Assembly (NCBI GenBank): GCA_002840895.1
Contig: PHCZ01000003.1
Coordinates: forward strand, 1-64,000
Reading direction: 5' to 3'
Source of the DNA: Bacteroidetes bacterium HGW-Bacteroidetes-8
Lineage (GTDB): Bacteria > Bacteroidota > Bacteroidia > Bacteroidales > UBA932
DNA: 64,000 nt
In this document: positions 26,917 through 35,892 of the stretch, piece by piece
How the letters are laid out: each line of letters begins with the position of its first letter
How positions within the stretch are numbered: the first letter of the stretch is position 1
Translations under genes and position numbers: made by a program
Notes under the pieces: model-generated
Told to the model about the DNA's origin: nothing
The model's input: only the letters and a program-made list of their open reading frames with translations
Database searches by the model: none

Positions 26917-28170
26917 CTAAAGAAACTCAACTACTTCTTTGCCAAAAATCTGGTCAAGTCGTTTAAAAATATCATAACCATCAATAGGTTCGGCTGTTCC
27001 TTCGGGAGTGATCAAAACATATGTAGGATATTCAGTGATGTTGTATTGTTTAGAAACCGAGTTGTCTATGTCAAATACATTTATAAACTCCTCCATTTTG
27101 AATTTACTTACGGTATTACGCCATTTATCCTCTTTATCGCTGCAGGCAATAGCAACAACAACTATGTTATTCCGATATTTTTGATGGTATTCGAGCAACT
27201 TTGGCATTGACTCAAGGCACCAACCGCACCAACTTCCCCAAAATTTAAGCACTAAATATCTGCCTTTGAGCGAGGATAGCCTCAACTCTTTTCCATCAAT
27301 TGTTCTAAGGCTAAAATCCGGAGCAGTTTTGCCATTAAGAGCCCGGAATGCATCCTCTTTTATCTTAGCCTCTCTTTTGTATTTGTCACTGTTTTGCGCG
27401 TAATTCAGATATCTTTTATATTCAAATGCCAATGGAGATTCAAGAGCTTCTCTTCCCAGCTTAATACTATATGCAACAATCGCTTCAGTGTCATTATAAT
27501 AATTTGTGTAAATCAGATGTGGAGTGATTGGTGAATTTAAATTGTTTTCGATAAAGTCAGAGGTAATTCTTCTGATGGGATCCATCGCAGCTTTGAGCAT
27601 TGACTGTCCTTCAATAATTGGTTCTTTGGCTTCTCTTAATTTTGCTATCTCTTTAAGGGCATCGAATCTTTTTCTTTGATATTCAAAAAGTTGATTTCTA
27701 TAATCTGAATACATTTCAACAAGTGGCGATCCCTTAAGAGTGTATTGAATGACTTTGCCATCATAGTTTGCGTCAACAGTAATCTTCTCCCCTTTATCCA
27801 CGAACAGTTCAATAAAATCGGACAAATATGCACTAAATATTCCGCTGCGGGATATCTTAGCCGTGCCTCCCGCCGGAATGATGTTGACACTTGTGAAGTA
27901 GTCGTTCTCTATCTCAAACGAAAACCAGCCTTCCTTCATAACTAGTGTGTCTGAAATTAAGGACTCGTAAACAGCTTTACCATTGGAATCAAATGCACTT
28001 AAGGAGATAAACAGAGTATCATTCGTTAGCCCTTTTATTCTGCCGGAAACGATAGAATTAGCTGCAAAAGATTTAATTGGAAAGAGGAATAATAGCAGAA
28101 GTGAAAACAAAAGTATACTCTTAAATATTACTCTTGCACCGTTCTCATTGCTTGCATTTATTGTCTTCAT
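26917..28170 (-). CDS. TlpA-like thioredoxin-fold protein
   Basis: A 417-residue exported thiol-disulfide protein. After a hydrophobic signal (about 16-36, ending SFAAN) comes a DUF4369-like beta domain (about 40-150), then a helical linker, and a C-terminal AhpC/TSA-redoxin domain (about 285-417). The redox motif is WCGWC at 314-318 within FWGSWCGWCLESMPK, and the cis-proline is in TEYPTYVLI. Both cysteines of the CxxC core are present, so redox activity is likely. The Trp-rich WCGWC form is common in Bacteroidota periplasmic reductases. The substrate is unknown. The gene lies apart from its neighbours, with 80 bp to the next gene upstream. Confidence 0.88.
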   Translation of the reverse strand: MKTINASNENGARVIFKSILLFSLLLLFLFPIKSFAANSIVSGRIKGLTNDTLFISLSAFDSNGKAVYESLISDTLVMKEGWFSFEIENDYFTSVNIIPAGGTAKISRSGIFSAYLSDFIELFVDKGEKITVDANYDGKVIQYTLKGSPLVEMYSDYRNQLFEYQRKRFDALKEIAKLREAKEPIIEGQSMLKAAMDPIRRITSDFIENNLNSPITPHLIYTNYYNDTEAIVAYSIKLGREALESPLAFEYKRYLNYAQNSDKYKREAKIKEDAFRALNGKTAPDFSLRTIDGKELRLSSLKGRYLVLKFWGSWCGWCLESMPKLLEYHQKYRNNIVVVAIACSDKEDKWRNTVSKFKMEEFINVFDIDNSVSKQYNITEYPTYVLITPEGTAEPIDGYDIFKRLDQIFGKEVVEFL

Positions 28171-28251
28171 AAAAAATAGATTATATAAAACAGATTTTTA
28201 TCCAAAGATAAGACCATTAGCGATAATCCTGTTTGAATATTCTTATAATTA

Positions 28252-29325
28252 TTAAAAAATAAGAGGAAAGAGGAATGTGACAATTGCTGTCCAGATCACA
28301 TATATAGGCAGATATCGGGAGATGGTCTCTCCTACTGTGTTTATCTCAGATTTGTGTGAAATCACTTTGTAGAGTTGGATTGTTACAATTATCAGGTTTA
28401 TCAGGATGAGAAGATTTGCCCCAAGAACTGCTGCTCTGTTTGGGGTTATCCCCCATTCCGATATTCGGAACACTATTGCAGATAGAGCCACTCCGTTTAC
28501 AATTATGGTTACTGCAGATAGCAGGAACAGAATCCAATTTTGGAAATTAGTTTTGGGTCTGTCCGTTGTATCTGCAGCAGAGAAGAAGATTAGGGCCATT
28601 ACTCCAATGAGCAAAATATTGAAGATGAGCAGAAATTCCCTGTTATTGTATGGGTCTTTACCGGAGAAAATAATTGCTGTAAGATATACTACAAGCATAA
28701 CCAGTACAAGTGGGCTAAAGATTTTGGCAATCAGCGGAGATACCTTCCCTATCAATTGAGGGTTTGTTTGGATTAGATATGTCCCGACAATAGGGGCTGC
28801 GACTAACCCGAATATTCCGATATTTTGAAAGTAGAAGTCTGCAATCTTCAAATCTATCAGCTCAAACAGGGCTATTGTAATTGCAGATAATAGCCCTCCC
28901 GAGATAAGAATGAGTGTGGTTATAACCGCAAGGTCTCCGCTGTATTTTAAGTAGCCGAGGCGCTTTTGAAGAGCATTTTTTATCTCGCCGGTAAATGCGA
29001 ATCCAAGGATTGACCACATTAGTAGAATCAAGTGAATACAAGCTAAAATAAGGGTGTCGTTCTCTACGTTGGGGAGTAAGTTTATATAAACTGCACTAAC
29101 AATAAAAATTGCGGCAATGGATGCTATTTTTGTTGCAGATAGTTGGTTCTTCCAACTAAAATAGAGTGCCAATACCGGGAAAATTATGAATCCGATATTT
29201 CTTGGATAGAAGAACTCCTCGTCGAGTGAAAAAATTACGGGTAGTTTTGCTATGAAACCGGCAATTATTGATGCGAAAACAATAAAGAGAATCTCTTTGT
29301 GTTTAGTAAGCTCTTTTTTAATCAT
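28252..29325 (-). CDS. DUF4153-like integral membrane protein
   Basis: A 357-residue polytopic membrane protein with about 10 hydrophobic segments and short loops. The segment EWGITPNRAAVLGANLLILIN near residue 290 resembles the conserved end of DUF4153 proteins. No catalytic motif is visible, and the function is unknown. It is the last gene of a four-gene minus-strand cassette (membrane protein, winged-helix regulator, small membrane protein, this gene) with modest gaps of about 50-70 bp, which suggests a shared role in the envelope. Confidence 0.6.
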   Translation of the reverse strand: MIKKELTKHKEILFIVFASIIAGFIAKLPVIFSLDEEFFYPRNIGFIIFPVLALYFSWKNQLSATKIASIAAIFIVSAVYINLLPNVENDTLILACIHLILLMWSILGFAFTGEIKNALQKRLGYLKYSGDLAVITTLILISGGLLSAITIALFELIDLKIADFYFQNIGIFGLVAAPIVGTYLIQTNPQLIGKVSPLIAKIFSPLVLVMLVVYLTAIIFSGKDPYNNREFLLIFNILLIGVMALIFFSAADTTDRPKTNFQNWILFLLSAVTIIVNGVALSAIVFRISEWGITPNRAAVLGANLLILINLIIVTIQLYKVISHKSEINTVGETISRYLPIYVIWTAIVTFLFPLIF

Positions 29326-29374
29326 TTTTTTATTTTTTAATTATTATCGGTACTGAGAATTTTAACAACTCTTA

Positions 29375-29710
29375 TTAGTTCCACAGTGTTCCGTCAAGAC
29401 CCAGAACTGTTCCCATCCACACTGCGACAAGATATGCAAGCACGCTGATGAGATTTGCAAATATCTTACTCCATAGCCCCTGATTTCTCATAAAATCCAT
29501 AAAGTAATAGAATACTCCGCCCATTGCACCGGCTATGGGAACCACGACAAGTGGCCTTACCATCCAGAACTTTGGCCACTCCGGATTTGGATCATCTACT
29601 CCGGCTAAAAAAAGTGCTATAAGAATTAGGGCTATCCCTCCCCCCTGAAGCATTCTTTTGTATACCGATCCTGTGTGAAATTGATTTGATTTTGTGATGT
29701 TCGTTCTCAT
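29375..29710 (-). CDS. Small membrane protein of unknown function
   Basis: A 111-residue protein with a polar N-terminus and three hydrophobic segments (about 25-42, 52-72 and 82-104). A conserved-looking centre contains DPNPEWPKFWMVRPLVVVPIAGAMG. Similar Bacteroidota proteins are often labelled KefB-like in databases, but it lacks the cation-antiporter fold by length, so I do not adopt that function. It is in the cassette with the winged-helix regulator. Confidence 0.65.
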   Translation of the reverse strand: MRTNITKSNQFHTGSVYKRMLQGGGIALILIALFLAGVDDPNPEWPKFWMVRPLVVVPIAGAMGGVFYYFMDFMRNQGLWSKIFANLISVLAYLVAVWMGTVLGLDGTLWN

Positions 29711-29779
29711 TTTTGTTAGTATTTAATTAATCAAAGTGCTTTGTTTTTCAAAGTATAAATGTAAAAAAATAGGTTGTAT

Positions 29780-30085
29780 CTATATTGATCTGCTTGATTT
29801 TATGTAATTCTCCAACGCTTCAAGGTGTTCATTGAAAGCTCTCTTTCCAAGGTTGGTTATAAAGTATCTGGTGTTTGGCTTTTTACCTATAAACGATTTT
29901 TCTACACCAATAAACTCCTCTTTCTCGAGAGCTTTTATATGGCTTGCAAGATTTCCGTCGGTAACTTCAAGGTAATCCTTAAGGGAGTTGAAGTCTAACG
30001 AATCATTTACTGCAAGTGCCGACATAATTCCCAGACGGATCCTGCTTTCGAATGCTTTATGTAGTTTGTTTATAGAAATATTCAC
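29780..30085 (-). CDS. Winged-helix transcriptional regulator
   Basis: A 101-residue single-domain DNA-binding protein of the MarR/ArsR-like winged-helix type (HTH_34). The order is helix (KLHKAFESRIRLGIMSALAV), helix-turn-helix (SLDFNSLKDYLEVTDGNLASHIKALEKEEFI) and beta-wing (VEKSFIGKKPNTRYFITNLGKRAF). No ligand-binding or metal-binding cysteines are present. Its start overlaps the end of the upstream membrane-protein gene by 4 bp, so it is translationally coupled and likely controls its own cassette. Confidence 0.85.
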   Translation of the reverse strand: MNISINKLHKAFESRIRLGIMSALAVNDSLDFNSLKDYLEVTDGNLASHIKALEKEEFIGVEKSFIGKKPNTRYFITNLGKRAFNEHLEALENYIKSSRSI

Positions 30086-30705
30086 CTTTCGTATTTATAA
30101 TACATATAGATTCCGTAAATAATGTGGGCAACTCCAAAACCCAAAGCCCATAAAAGTAATCCGTATTCAACGAAGAAGACACCGGCCAAACCTAATAAGA
30201 TTTGAACATAGCCCAATATCTCAACCTCTTTGATCGTTAACCGGCTTGCATTAAAAAGGGCCAGTCCGTAAAAGAGAAGAGAGAAGGGTGCAATCAGTCC
30301 TGTTAGGCCGTTTAAGATGAGCATTATAATTAGAACTCCTCCGGCAACCATTGGAACTGACATCCCTATCAGGAGCCTTTTGGTTGTGGGGTTCCATAAC
30401 TTCTCGCCCCTTTTGTCAGATTTTTTATAAGTGAAATAGAGTGCTGTTACCAGAGCAAGAGTTAAAACCATAATAGCTAATAAAATAATATTCATATAGA
30501 TAGCTAAATAACCATCCTCGCCTGTGAAATTAAATATTACCTTATCCGGATTAAAATTAAAAACCTTATAAGCTATCAAAGCTCCGGCAAGAGCATAGAT
30601 TCCGGCCATTATGCCGGCCCAGCCGGAAAGCGATAAAAACTTTGAAGAGCGCTCCATCATCGAGCGAATCTCTGTTATCTCCTGTTTAAAATCTTTCTCT
30701 TTCAT
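30082..30705 (-). CDS. Membrane protein of unknown function, first gene of the winged-helix cassette
   Basis: A 207-residue protein with a short acidic/basic N-terminal helix (KEKDFKQEITEIRSMMERSS) followed by six hydrophobic segments. The ATG at 30705 is preferred over an upstream TTG (30726) because a CTTTG-containing -7-like box lies right there. No enzymatic motif is seen. The 4-bp overlap with the regulator gene suggests a membrane partner for it, a layout seen in many Bacteroidota small regulatory cassettes. Function unknown. Confidence 0.7.
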   Translation of the reverse strand: MKEKDFKQEITEIRSMMERSSKFLSLSGWAGIMAGIYALAGALIAYKVFNFNPDKVIFNFTGEDGYLAIYMNIILLAIMVLTLALVTALYFTYKKSDKRGEKLWNPTTKRLLIGMSVPMVAGGVLIIMLILNGLTGLIAPFSLLFYGLALFNASRLTIKEVEILGYVQILLGLAGVFFVEYGLLLWALGFGVAHIIYGIYMYYKYER

Positions 30706-30818
30706 TGAAAGTACTTTTTTTTGCAAAGTAAAATTAAATTTTTCAAACTACCAAATGAATGGCTAAAGATTATATCTACTCTGCCAAATCTTATAAATAT
30801 TTGGAAAATGTAAAGAAT

Positions 30819-33704
30819 CTAGTTTTTAACACACCTTACAGAAAAACCGCTTGTCTTGAAAGCTTGTGGATTTGTGGCTTTACTGTATCCGCTAAAAATA
30901 CTTCTCGACCAGGCTTTTGTTGCATCTTGCACGGTAGATGTCCACCAATAAGTAGATAACCCAATCTCTTGATCATAAAAATATCCCTGATAATGACGCC
31001 ATCCTGCTGGAATGGCGGAGAATCCACTTTGGTTGTTTGAAGTCTGGTTATTCCCTACAGTCCCGGGTGTTACGCTTGCATTCCATCCCGATTTTTCCGA
31101 TAGTGATTTTGCAGTATCATCCCCACTACCCAGGTAACCATATCCGTTGTTAGTCAGATATGTCTCTAGGACATTCCAATCATCATTTGTGGAGACTCTC
31201 CATCCTGTAGGACATAGTTTCCCCGTAGCAACTGCATAGTAATTATATAACCTACCATTTGCTACAGAATTTACAGGGATATTATTATAGTCGCAGTAGC
31301 CTGGTGTTGTTGCGTTTTCCCAAATTGTCTTGTCTGATATATTTTGAATTGGGGCATTGTCATTATATCTTGTTGTCTTAAGGTTTTCTGCCATCCACGT
31401 CTGGGTCCCGATTGTGACAATATTATAAACATTCCCAGCTATGTCTGTAATTGTTGTATTGACTGAAATGTAGTTGTTTTTCGTCTCTGTAGATGAACCG
31501 TGCTCGTTGGTTGCTGTAAGTGAAACGGTATAACTTCCAACTGCGGTATAAACGTGTGATGGATTCTGTAGTGTGCTTGTACCTCCGTCTCCAAAATTCC
31601 AGCTCCAGCTTATAGGGTTGTTTGTAGATTGATCTGTGAACTGCACAGCTCCTCCGGGCAGTATTGCAGTAGGAGATGCAATGAATGCAGCAATCGGAGG
31701 AGTAGTGGTTGTAAAACTCACCTGCTCTCCGTATGCAGTGCCAATGTAATTTGTAGCATATGCTCTGGCATAATATTTTGTTCCTGGCTGCAGTCCTGTT
31801 ATTGTTGAGTTGAAGGTTGCAATTGCAGATCCATTATTTGTTTTTGAATCGCTTATTGTTGGATTTTGATTAATACTCCAGCAAACTCCCTTCAGAGTTA
31901 ATGGAATAATTCCATCTGTAGTAACATTATTCCCCTGAATTGCGGCAGTAGATGATGTTACATTTTCCGGCAATCCTGTTGTAACAGTAGGTAATTGAGG
32001 ATGAGTATAGTCCATAGAATATCTGGAGTATGAGGTTCCAGAGCTGTTGATGGCAAAAGCCCTGAACTTATATGTTGTACCAGATACCAGATTATCCAAT
32101 CTAACAGTAAATTTGCCATTTCCGGTGCCCGAAGTTTTGTATTGATGATTAAGTGTTGGTTGCTCATTGGTTGTAGACCAACAAACTCCTCTCATTGTTA
32201 CCGGTGCTCCTCCGTCGTGCCTTACATCTCCCTCTATTTCATAGACACCGGATGCCAAGATTCCGACCTCATCAAAAATGACATAAGGTGATGAAACTAC
32301 CGCAGGATAAATGTCATTTAATATCTCAACATCATACTTGGAGAGGGAATCCCTCTGTACATCATATACAGAATTATCTTTTTTAACAATTGTAGGCTTC
32401 TCGTTCTTCGAGAAGGCATTTGGAGAGTAGAGCATTATTGAATTAAAGTCCAAAGCATCCGATGGATTTACCTTCCCATTGGATAATTTATTAAAATTAT
32501 TCTCGTATCCTTTTATTATATTGGTATCTATAATTATAAGATAGTCATCCCTGTCCGGTCTACTGTGCTCGTGTTTTATTCCCAAAGAGTGACAAATTTC
32601 GTGAATAATAGTTCCTTTTGTACCCCAATCGGCTAGCCAAATACTCTGTTTACCTCCTATTCTGCCTACGTATGAAGAACATCCATCCTTGTCCCATATG
32701 AATTCAATATAGTTGGCATCGTAAAATGTGGGGATAAAAATAAGATTTGTTCTCTGTGTTATTTCAAGAATAGCCGACTCGATTAAAGATTTATTAACCT
32801 TGCTACCAATTTTGTAAAAAACTCTGTTTTCCGGCCAATAATTTATTGTAGAAGTAATTGCAGTTCCCTTTGTTGCTTGATTTTCAGGCGATGAAATTAT
32901 AATATCTCCCTGAAAAATTTTAAAGCCATTAATATCTAAACAGTTTACAGTAAGTCCATCAAAAATTGCAGTTGCAGGAGTCCCTGCCGATCCGGGAAAC
33001 ATCATCTCTGTCTTAACCAGCGACTCTACGCCCTTTGTGGTAAAAGAGAGTTCGCTTCCGTAAGAGGTTCCGGCACTGTTTACTGCATATGCCCTCACAT
33101 AATATTTTGTGTTGGGATCTAACCCCGAAATATTGCTTGAATAGGCTTGAGATCCTGTGCCATTGCTAGTTTTACTTCCGTCAAAAGTTGGGTTTTGAGC
33201 TGTGCCCCAGCACACTCCCTTTTGAGTAATCTCTCCTCCTCCGTTTGTTGGAATTGACCCTCCACTGCTTGCAGATGCCGTTGTAATTGATGAAACTGTT
33301 GCTGTTAAAACAGTTGGTGCAGTGGCAGATGTCGCAGTTGAAACCTGACTTCCATAGGCTGTACCAACACTGTTAGTTGCATACGCCCTTACATAATAGG
33401 TTGTTCCGGGTTGAAGATTTGTAAGAGTGCTGCTAAAAGAGCCTGTACCAGATCCATCGGTGGTATGAGCATCAGATGTTGTTGGGTTTTGATTTGCGCT
33501 CCAGCAGACACCTCTGGCTGTTACTGCAGCCCCTCCGTCATCTGTAACATTTCCCCCGGAGCCTGCCCCGGACGAAGTAACATTAGTGATTGCAGATGTT
33601 GAAACTATAGGGATTGTTTTAGGGGGATCTTTTTTGCAATTAACTACGGCTGTTAGAAACACCAAAGTGGCCACTAACATAAAAATATTAGCTGATTTTT
33701 TCAT
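30819..33704 (-). CDS. Astacin-like (M12A) metalloprotease lipoprotein with PKD and FISUMP domains
   Basis: A 961-residue predicted surface lipoprotein, with hydrophobic leader and Cys23. Two modules of the GVCWS type (about 33-127 and 130-224; RGVCWSANQNP, QKGVCWGTAQNP) precede a metalloprotease domain. That domain has the astacin zinc signature HEICHSLGIKHEHSRPDRDDY (368-388) and a Met-turn SIMLYSP (422-428). Two more GVCWS modules follow, then a PKD domain (WSWNFGDGGTSTLQNPSHVY) and a C-terminal FISUMP domain (IGTQTWMAENLKTTRYND, CPTGWRVST). All catalytic zinc ligands (His368, His372, His378) and Glu369 are present. The GVCWS and PKD modules probably serve display or substrate adhesion. 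Target unknown. It is divergent from the ECF sigma gene. Confidence 0.88.
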   Translation of the reverse strand: MKKSANIFMLVATLVFLTAVVNCKKDPPKTIPIVSTSAITNVTSSGAGSGGNVTDDGGAAVTARGVCWSANQNPTTSDAHTTDGSGTGSFSSTLTNLQPGTTYYVRAYATNSVGTAYGSQVSTATSATAPTVLTATVSSITTASASSGGSIPTNGGGEITQKGVCWGTAQNPTFDGSKTSNGTGSQAYSSNISGLDPNTKYYVRAYAVNSAGTSYGSELSFTTKGVESLVKTEMMFPGSAGTPATAIFDGLTVNCLDINGFKIFQGDIIISSPENQATKGTAITSTINYWPENRVFYKIGSKVNKSLIESAILEITQRTNLIFIPTFYDANYIEFIWDKDGCSSYVGRIGGKQSIWLADWGTKGTIIHEICHSLGIKHEHSRPDRDDYLIIIDTNIIKGYENNFNKLSNGKVNPSDALDFNSIMLYSPNAFSKNEKPTIVKKDNSVYDVQRDSLSKYDVEILNDIYPAVVSSPYVIFDEVGILASGVYEIEGDVRHDGGAPVTMRGVCWSTTNEQPTLNHQYKTSGTGNGKFTVRLDNLVSGTTYKFRAFAINSSGTSYSRYSMDYTHPQLPTVTTGLPENVTSSTAAIQGNNVTTDGIIPLTLKGVCWSINQNPTISDSKTNNGSAIATFNSTITGLQPGTKYYARAYATNYIGTAYGEQVSFTTTTPPIAAFIASPTAILPGGAVQFTDQSTNNPISWSWNFGDGGTSTLQNPSHVYTAVGSYTVSLTATNEHGSSTETKNNYISVNTTITDIAGNVYNIVTIGTQTWMAENLKTTRYNDNAPIQNISDKTIWENATTPGYCDYNNIPVNSVANGRLYNYYAVATGKLCPTGWRVSTNDDWNVLETYLTNNGYGYLGSGDDTAKSLSEKSGWNASVTPGTVGNNQTSNNQSGFSAIPAGWRHYQGYFYDQEIGLSTYWWTSTVQDATKAWSRSIFSGYSKATNPQAFKTSGFSVRCVKN

Positions 33705-33912
33705 AGTTACTATTTTAGGTGGCTACAATATATTGTGGTACAAGGTTCTCCTTTTGATTATAACCCTCACAAAATCTTTCACGAATACATATTAGCGTTT
33801 TGATGTCTCTAAATAAGCCGTTTCTAAGATAGAGTAATTATTCAAAAAAAACAACACTTTTGTAATATCTTGCCGTTTCTTGCGACTAATATGGGTGAAA
33901 AGAAAAAGTATT

Positions 33913-34398
33913 ATGGATATTAAAAGAGAACAGGAGTTTATCGGTTTTATAGAGGAGAACCAAAACATTATCTATAAAATCTGTTTTCTCTATTCAGATG
34001 AGACACAGAGTCACGAAGATCTCTTTCAGGAGGTGGTAATCAACTTGTGGAACGCCTGGCCAAGGTTTCGCGGGGAGTGTAAAGTCCAGACGTGGGTTTA
34101 CAGGATTGCCCTAAACACTTGCGTTAGCTTTCTTAGAAAAAAGAGCTCCAGACCTTCACACGTGCCTCTGGCAGCTAATATTGAGTTAGTAGCCGAGGAG
34201 TCCGGTATTGCAATGGTAAGAGAGCTCTACAGAATGATAAATACCCTTGACAAGATTGAGAAGGCTATAGTGCTGCTTTATATTGAAGAGAGGTCTCACG
34301 ACGAAATTGCCCAGATTATAGGAATCTCCCGCTCCAATGTTGCCGTAAAGCTTTTTCGCATCAAAGAGAAGCTAAAATTAATGTCAAAAAATGATTAA
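33913..34398 (+). CDS. ECF-type RNA polymerase sigma factor
   Basis: A 161-residue sigma-70-family factor. Region 2 includes IIYKICFLYSDETQSHEDLFQEVVINLWNAWPRF-type sequence (DLFQEV being the region 2 core) and VQTWVYRIALNTC. Region 4 includes LYIEERSHDEIAQIIGISRSNVAVKLFRIKEKLK, a helix-turn-helix for the -35 element. There is no region 1 or 3, as in all ECF factors. I set the start at the ATG at 33913, because the upstream TTG-initiated frame adds a short basic peptide with no conservation. The following gene starts 2 bp after the stop and may encode its regulator. Confidence 0.92.
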   Translation: MDIKREQEFIGFIEENQNIIYKICFLYSDETQSHEDLFQEVVINLWNAWPRFRGECKVQTWVYRIALNTCVSFLRKKSSRPSHVPLAANIELVAEESGIAMVRELYRMINTLDKIEKAIVLLYIEERSHDEIAQIIGISRSNVAVKLFRIKEKLKLMSKND

Positions 34399-34400
34399 AA

Positions 34401-34988
34401 ATGGAATTAGATGAGATAAAAACAAACTGGCAGGAGCTCTCCAGGAGAGTTGAAAAGTCAGAAATATTCAATAGAAAAGTTATAATGAATATGCTCCGCA
34501 GAAACGCAGACTCTTCATTAGGCAGGATAGAGAGGTATGAGTACTTCTTTCTTATCATCTCTGCACTGGTCTCTGTTTTGTTTGCTGTGCTACTTTCACT
34601 GAACGATCAAAGAATCGTTAAAAACGAGAGTATTGTTGTATGTCTATCAATTATGGTAATTGCTGCAATCTGGCAGGGATACAAGATTTGGATGCTCAAT
34701 AAACTCAATTATGAAACCTGTACTACTCTTGAGCTGATTGAGAGAGGCACCCGATTCAGGGTTGCCACCCTTATGAGGCTCATTGTTGGTATGTTACTAC
34801 TCATACCCTCCGTTGGTTTGATAATATATTTCCAGAGAGATCTCTTCCCGCCTGAGATGTTTGCAGGTGTAGCTTTTGGAGGTGTATTGGGACTTATTAT
34901 AGGATTAAAAGCTTTTTTCTTTCACTGGAAAAGTATTAACTCTCTTATCTCAGATCTTAAAGAGATGAAGAGTTATGAAAAAGAGTGA
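34401..34988 (+). CDS. Membrane protein paired with the ECF sigma factor (possible anti-sigma role)
   Basis: A 195-residue protein with a cytoplasmic N-terminal helix (ELDEIKTNWQELSRRVEKSE) and four hydrophobic segments (about 50-68, 78-96, 123-143 and 153-170). It directly follows the sigma gene (2-bp gap). This position and the short charged N-terminal helix are typical of membrane proteins coupled to Bacteroidota ECF factors. No zinc-binding anti-sigma motif is seen. A role in holding or releasing the sigma factor is inference from context only. Confidence 0.65.
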   Translation: MELDEIKTNWQELSRRVEKSEIFNRKVIMNMLRRNADSSLGRIERYEYFFLIISALVSVLFAVLLSLNDQRIVKNESIVVCLSIMVIAAIWQGYKIWMLNKLNYETCTTLELIERGTRFRVATLMRLIVGMLLLIPSVGLIIYFQRDLFPPEMFAGVAFGGVLGLIIGLKAFFFHWKSINSLISDLKEMKSYEKE

Positions 34989-35096
34989 TGTGTGAATAAT
35001 ACAACAATAATACGTTTCTGTATAACAAATTATGGTGATTAAAAGTGAACCTTTGTTTATCAACCGATTTGATTGATAAATATAAATAACAAGAAA

Positions 35097-35732
35097 ATGA
35101 AAAAAACACTTTTAATTTTAGCAATGGTAGCCTTAACTACGGTAACCGTATTTGGACAGTATAACCAAGATTCAAGGAAGAGGGTTTCTGTTGGTTTAAA
35201 AGCCGGTATCAATTTATCAAATGTATATGATTCGGAGGGTGAACAATTCAATGCAGATGCCAAGTTAGGTTTGGCTGCAGGTCTTTTTGTCTCTATTCCA
35301 TTGGGCTCTCTTTTTGGCATCCAACCGGAGATCCTTTTTTCACAAAAAGGTTACAGCGGTTCCGGTTCAATTTTAGGAAGCAACTACAGTTACAAATACA
35401 CCAGTAATTTTGTAGATGTTCCTCTTTTGATTGCATTTAAGCCGGTCTCATTAATAACAATACTTGCAGGTCCTCAGTACTCTTTTCTGGTTAGTGATAA
35501 GTATGTATTTAACAGTGATGTTATAAATATAGATCAGCAAAATGAATTTGAAAACGATAATATCAGAAAAAACATTCTCTGTTTTATTGGAGGTGCAGAT
35601 ATAAATTTCAGTAAAATTGTAATAGGCGCAAGAGTCGGCTGGGATATTCAGGACAATAAAGGAGACGGGACATCTGAAACCCCACGTTACAAAAACGTTT
35701 GGTATCAGGCAACAATCGGGTTTAGGTTCTAG
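35097..35732 (+). CDS. Outer-membrane beta-barrel protein (porin/PorT-like)
   Basis: A 211-residue protein with a signal peptide (about 1-19, ending TVFGQ), followed by a beta-barrel with glycine/aromatic alternation: VGLKAGINLSNVYD, KLGLAAGLFVSIPLGSLFGIQPEILFSQKGY, and a terminal phenylalanine in ATIGFRF. This is the outer-membrane beta-barrel family common in Bacteroidota (opacity/PorT-like). The ATG at 35097 is chosen over an upstream TTG at 35073, which would place polar residues before the signal peptide. It is 108 bp after the sigma-associated membrane gene, so linkage with the ECF system is possible but unproven. Confidence 0.8.
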   Translation: MKKTLLILAMVALTTVTVFGQYNQDSRKRVSVGLKAGINLSNVYDSEGEQFNADAKLGLAAGLFVSIPLGSLFGIQPEILFSQKGYSGSGSILGSNYSYKYTSNFVDVPLLIAFKPVSLITILAGPQYSFLVSDKYVFNSDVINIDQQNEFENDNIRKNILCFIGGADINFSKIVIGARVGWDIQDNKGDGTSETPRYKNVWYQATIGFRF

Positions 35733-35753
35733 CCATTGATTTTTTAAGTTCTT

Positions 35754-35785
35754 AAGAGGGTGACCAAAAATTTGGTCACCCTCTT
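35754..35785 (+). terminator. Strong hairpin after the beta-barrel gene
   Basis: A perfect inverted repeat, AAGAGGGTGACCAAA (35754-35768) with TTTGGTCACCCTCTT (35771-35785), sits 22 bp past the beta-barrel stop. No T-run of the classical kind follows, so termination efficiency is uncertain, but the stem is very stable. A third, imperfect copy of the left arm (AAGAGAGTAACCAAA) is at 35803-35817. Confidence 0.6.
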
Positions 35786-35866
35786 CCTACATATAAAAAG
35801 CTTAAGAGAGTAACCAAATTGTGTTTGAATATTTTTAAACATTGGTGAGGTTGAGAAAAAAAGTGA

Positions 35867-35874
35867 TAAGTTTG
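35867..35874 (+). promoter_or_regulatory. -7 promoter element of the symporter gene
   Basis: TAAGTTTG matches TAnnTTTG exactly, 18 bp before the symporter ATG. A TTGG about 21 bp upstream could serve as the -33 element. The spacing is slightly long. Confidence 0.6.
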
Positions 35875-35892
35875 TACAAACTTCACTTTTAA

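Noticed and set aside
30819-33704. DNA repeats suggesting a CRISPR array or satellite
   Set aside because: The repetition is coding: four diverged GVCWS protein modules, with no short regular spacer structure.
33880-33912. TTG start for the ECF sigma factor
   Set aside because: The added residues are not part of the family, and the ATG at 33913 gives a normal length.
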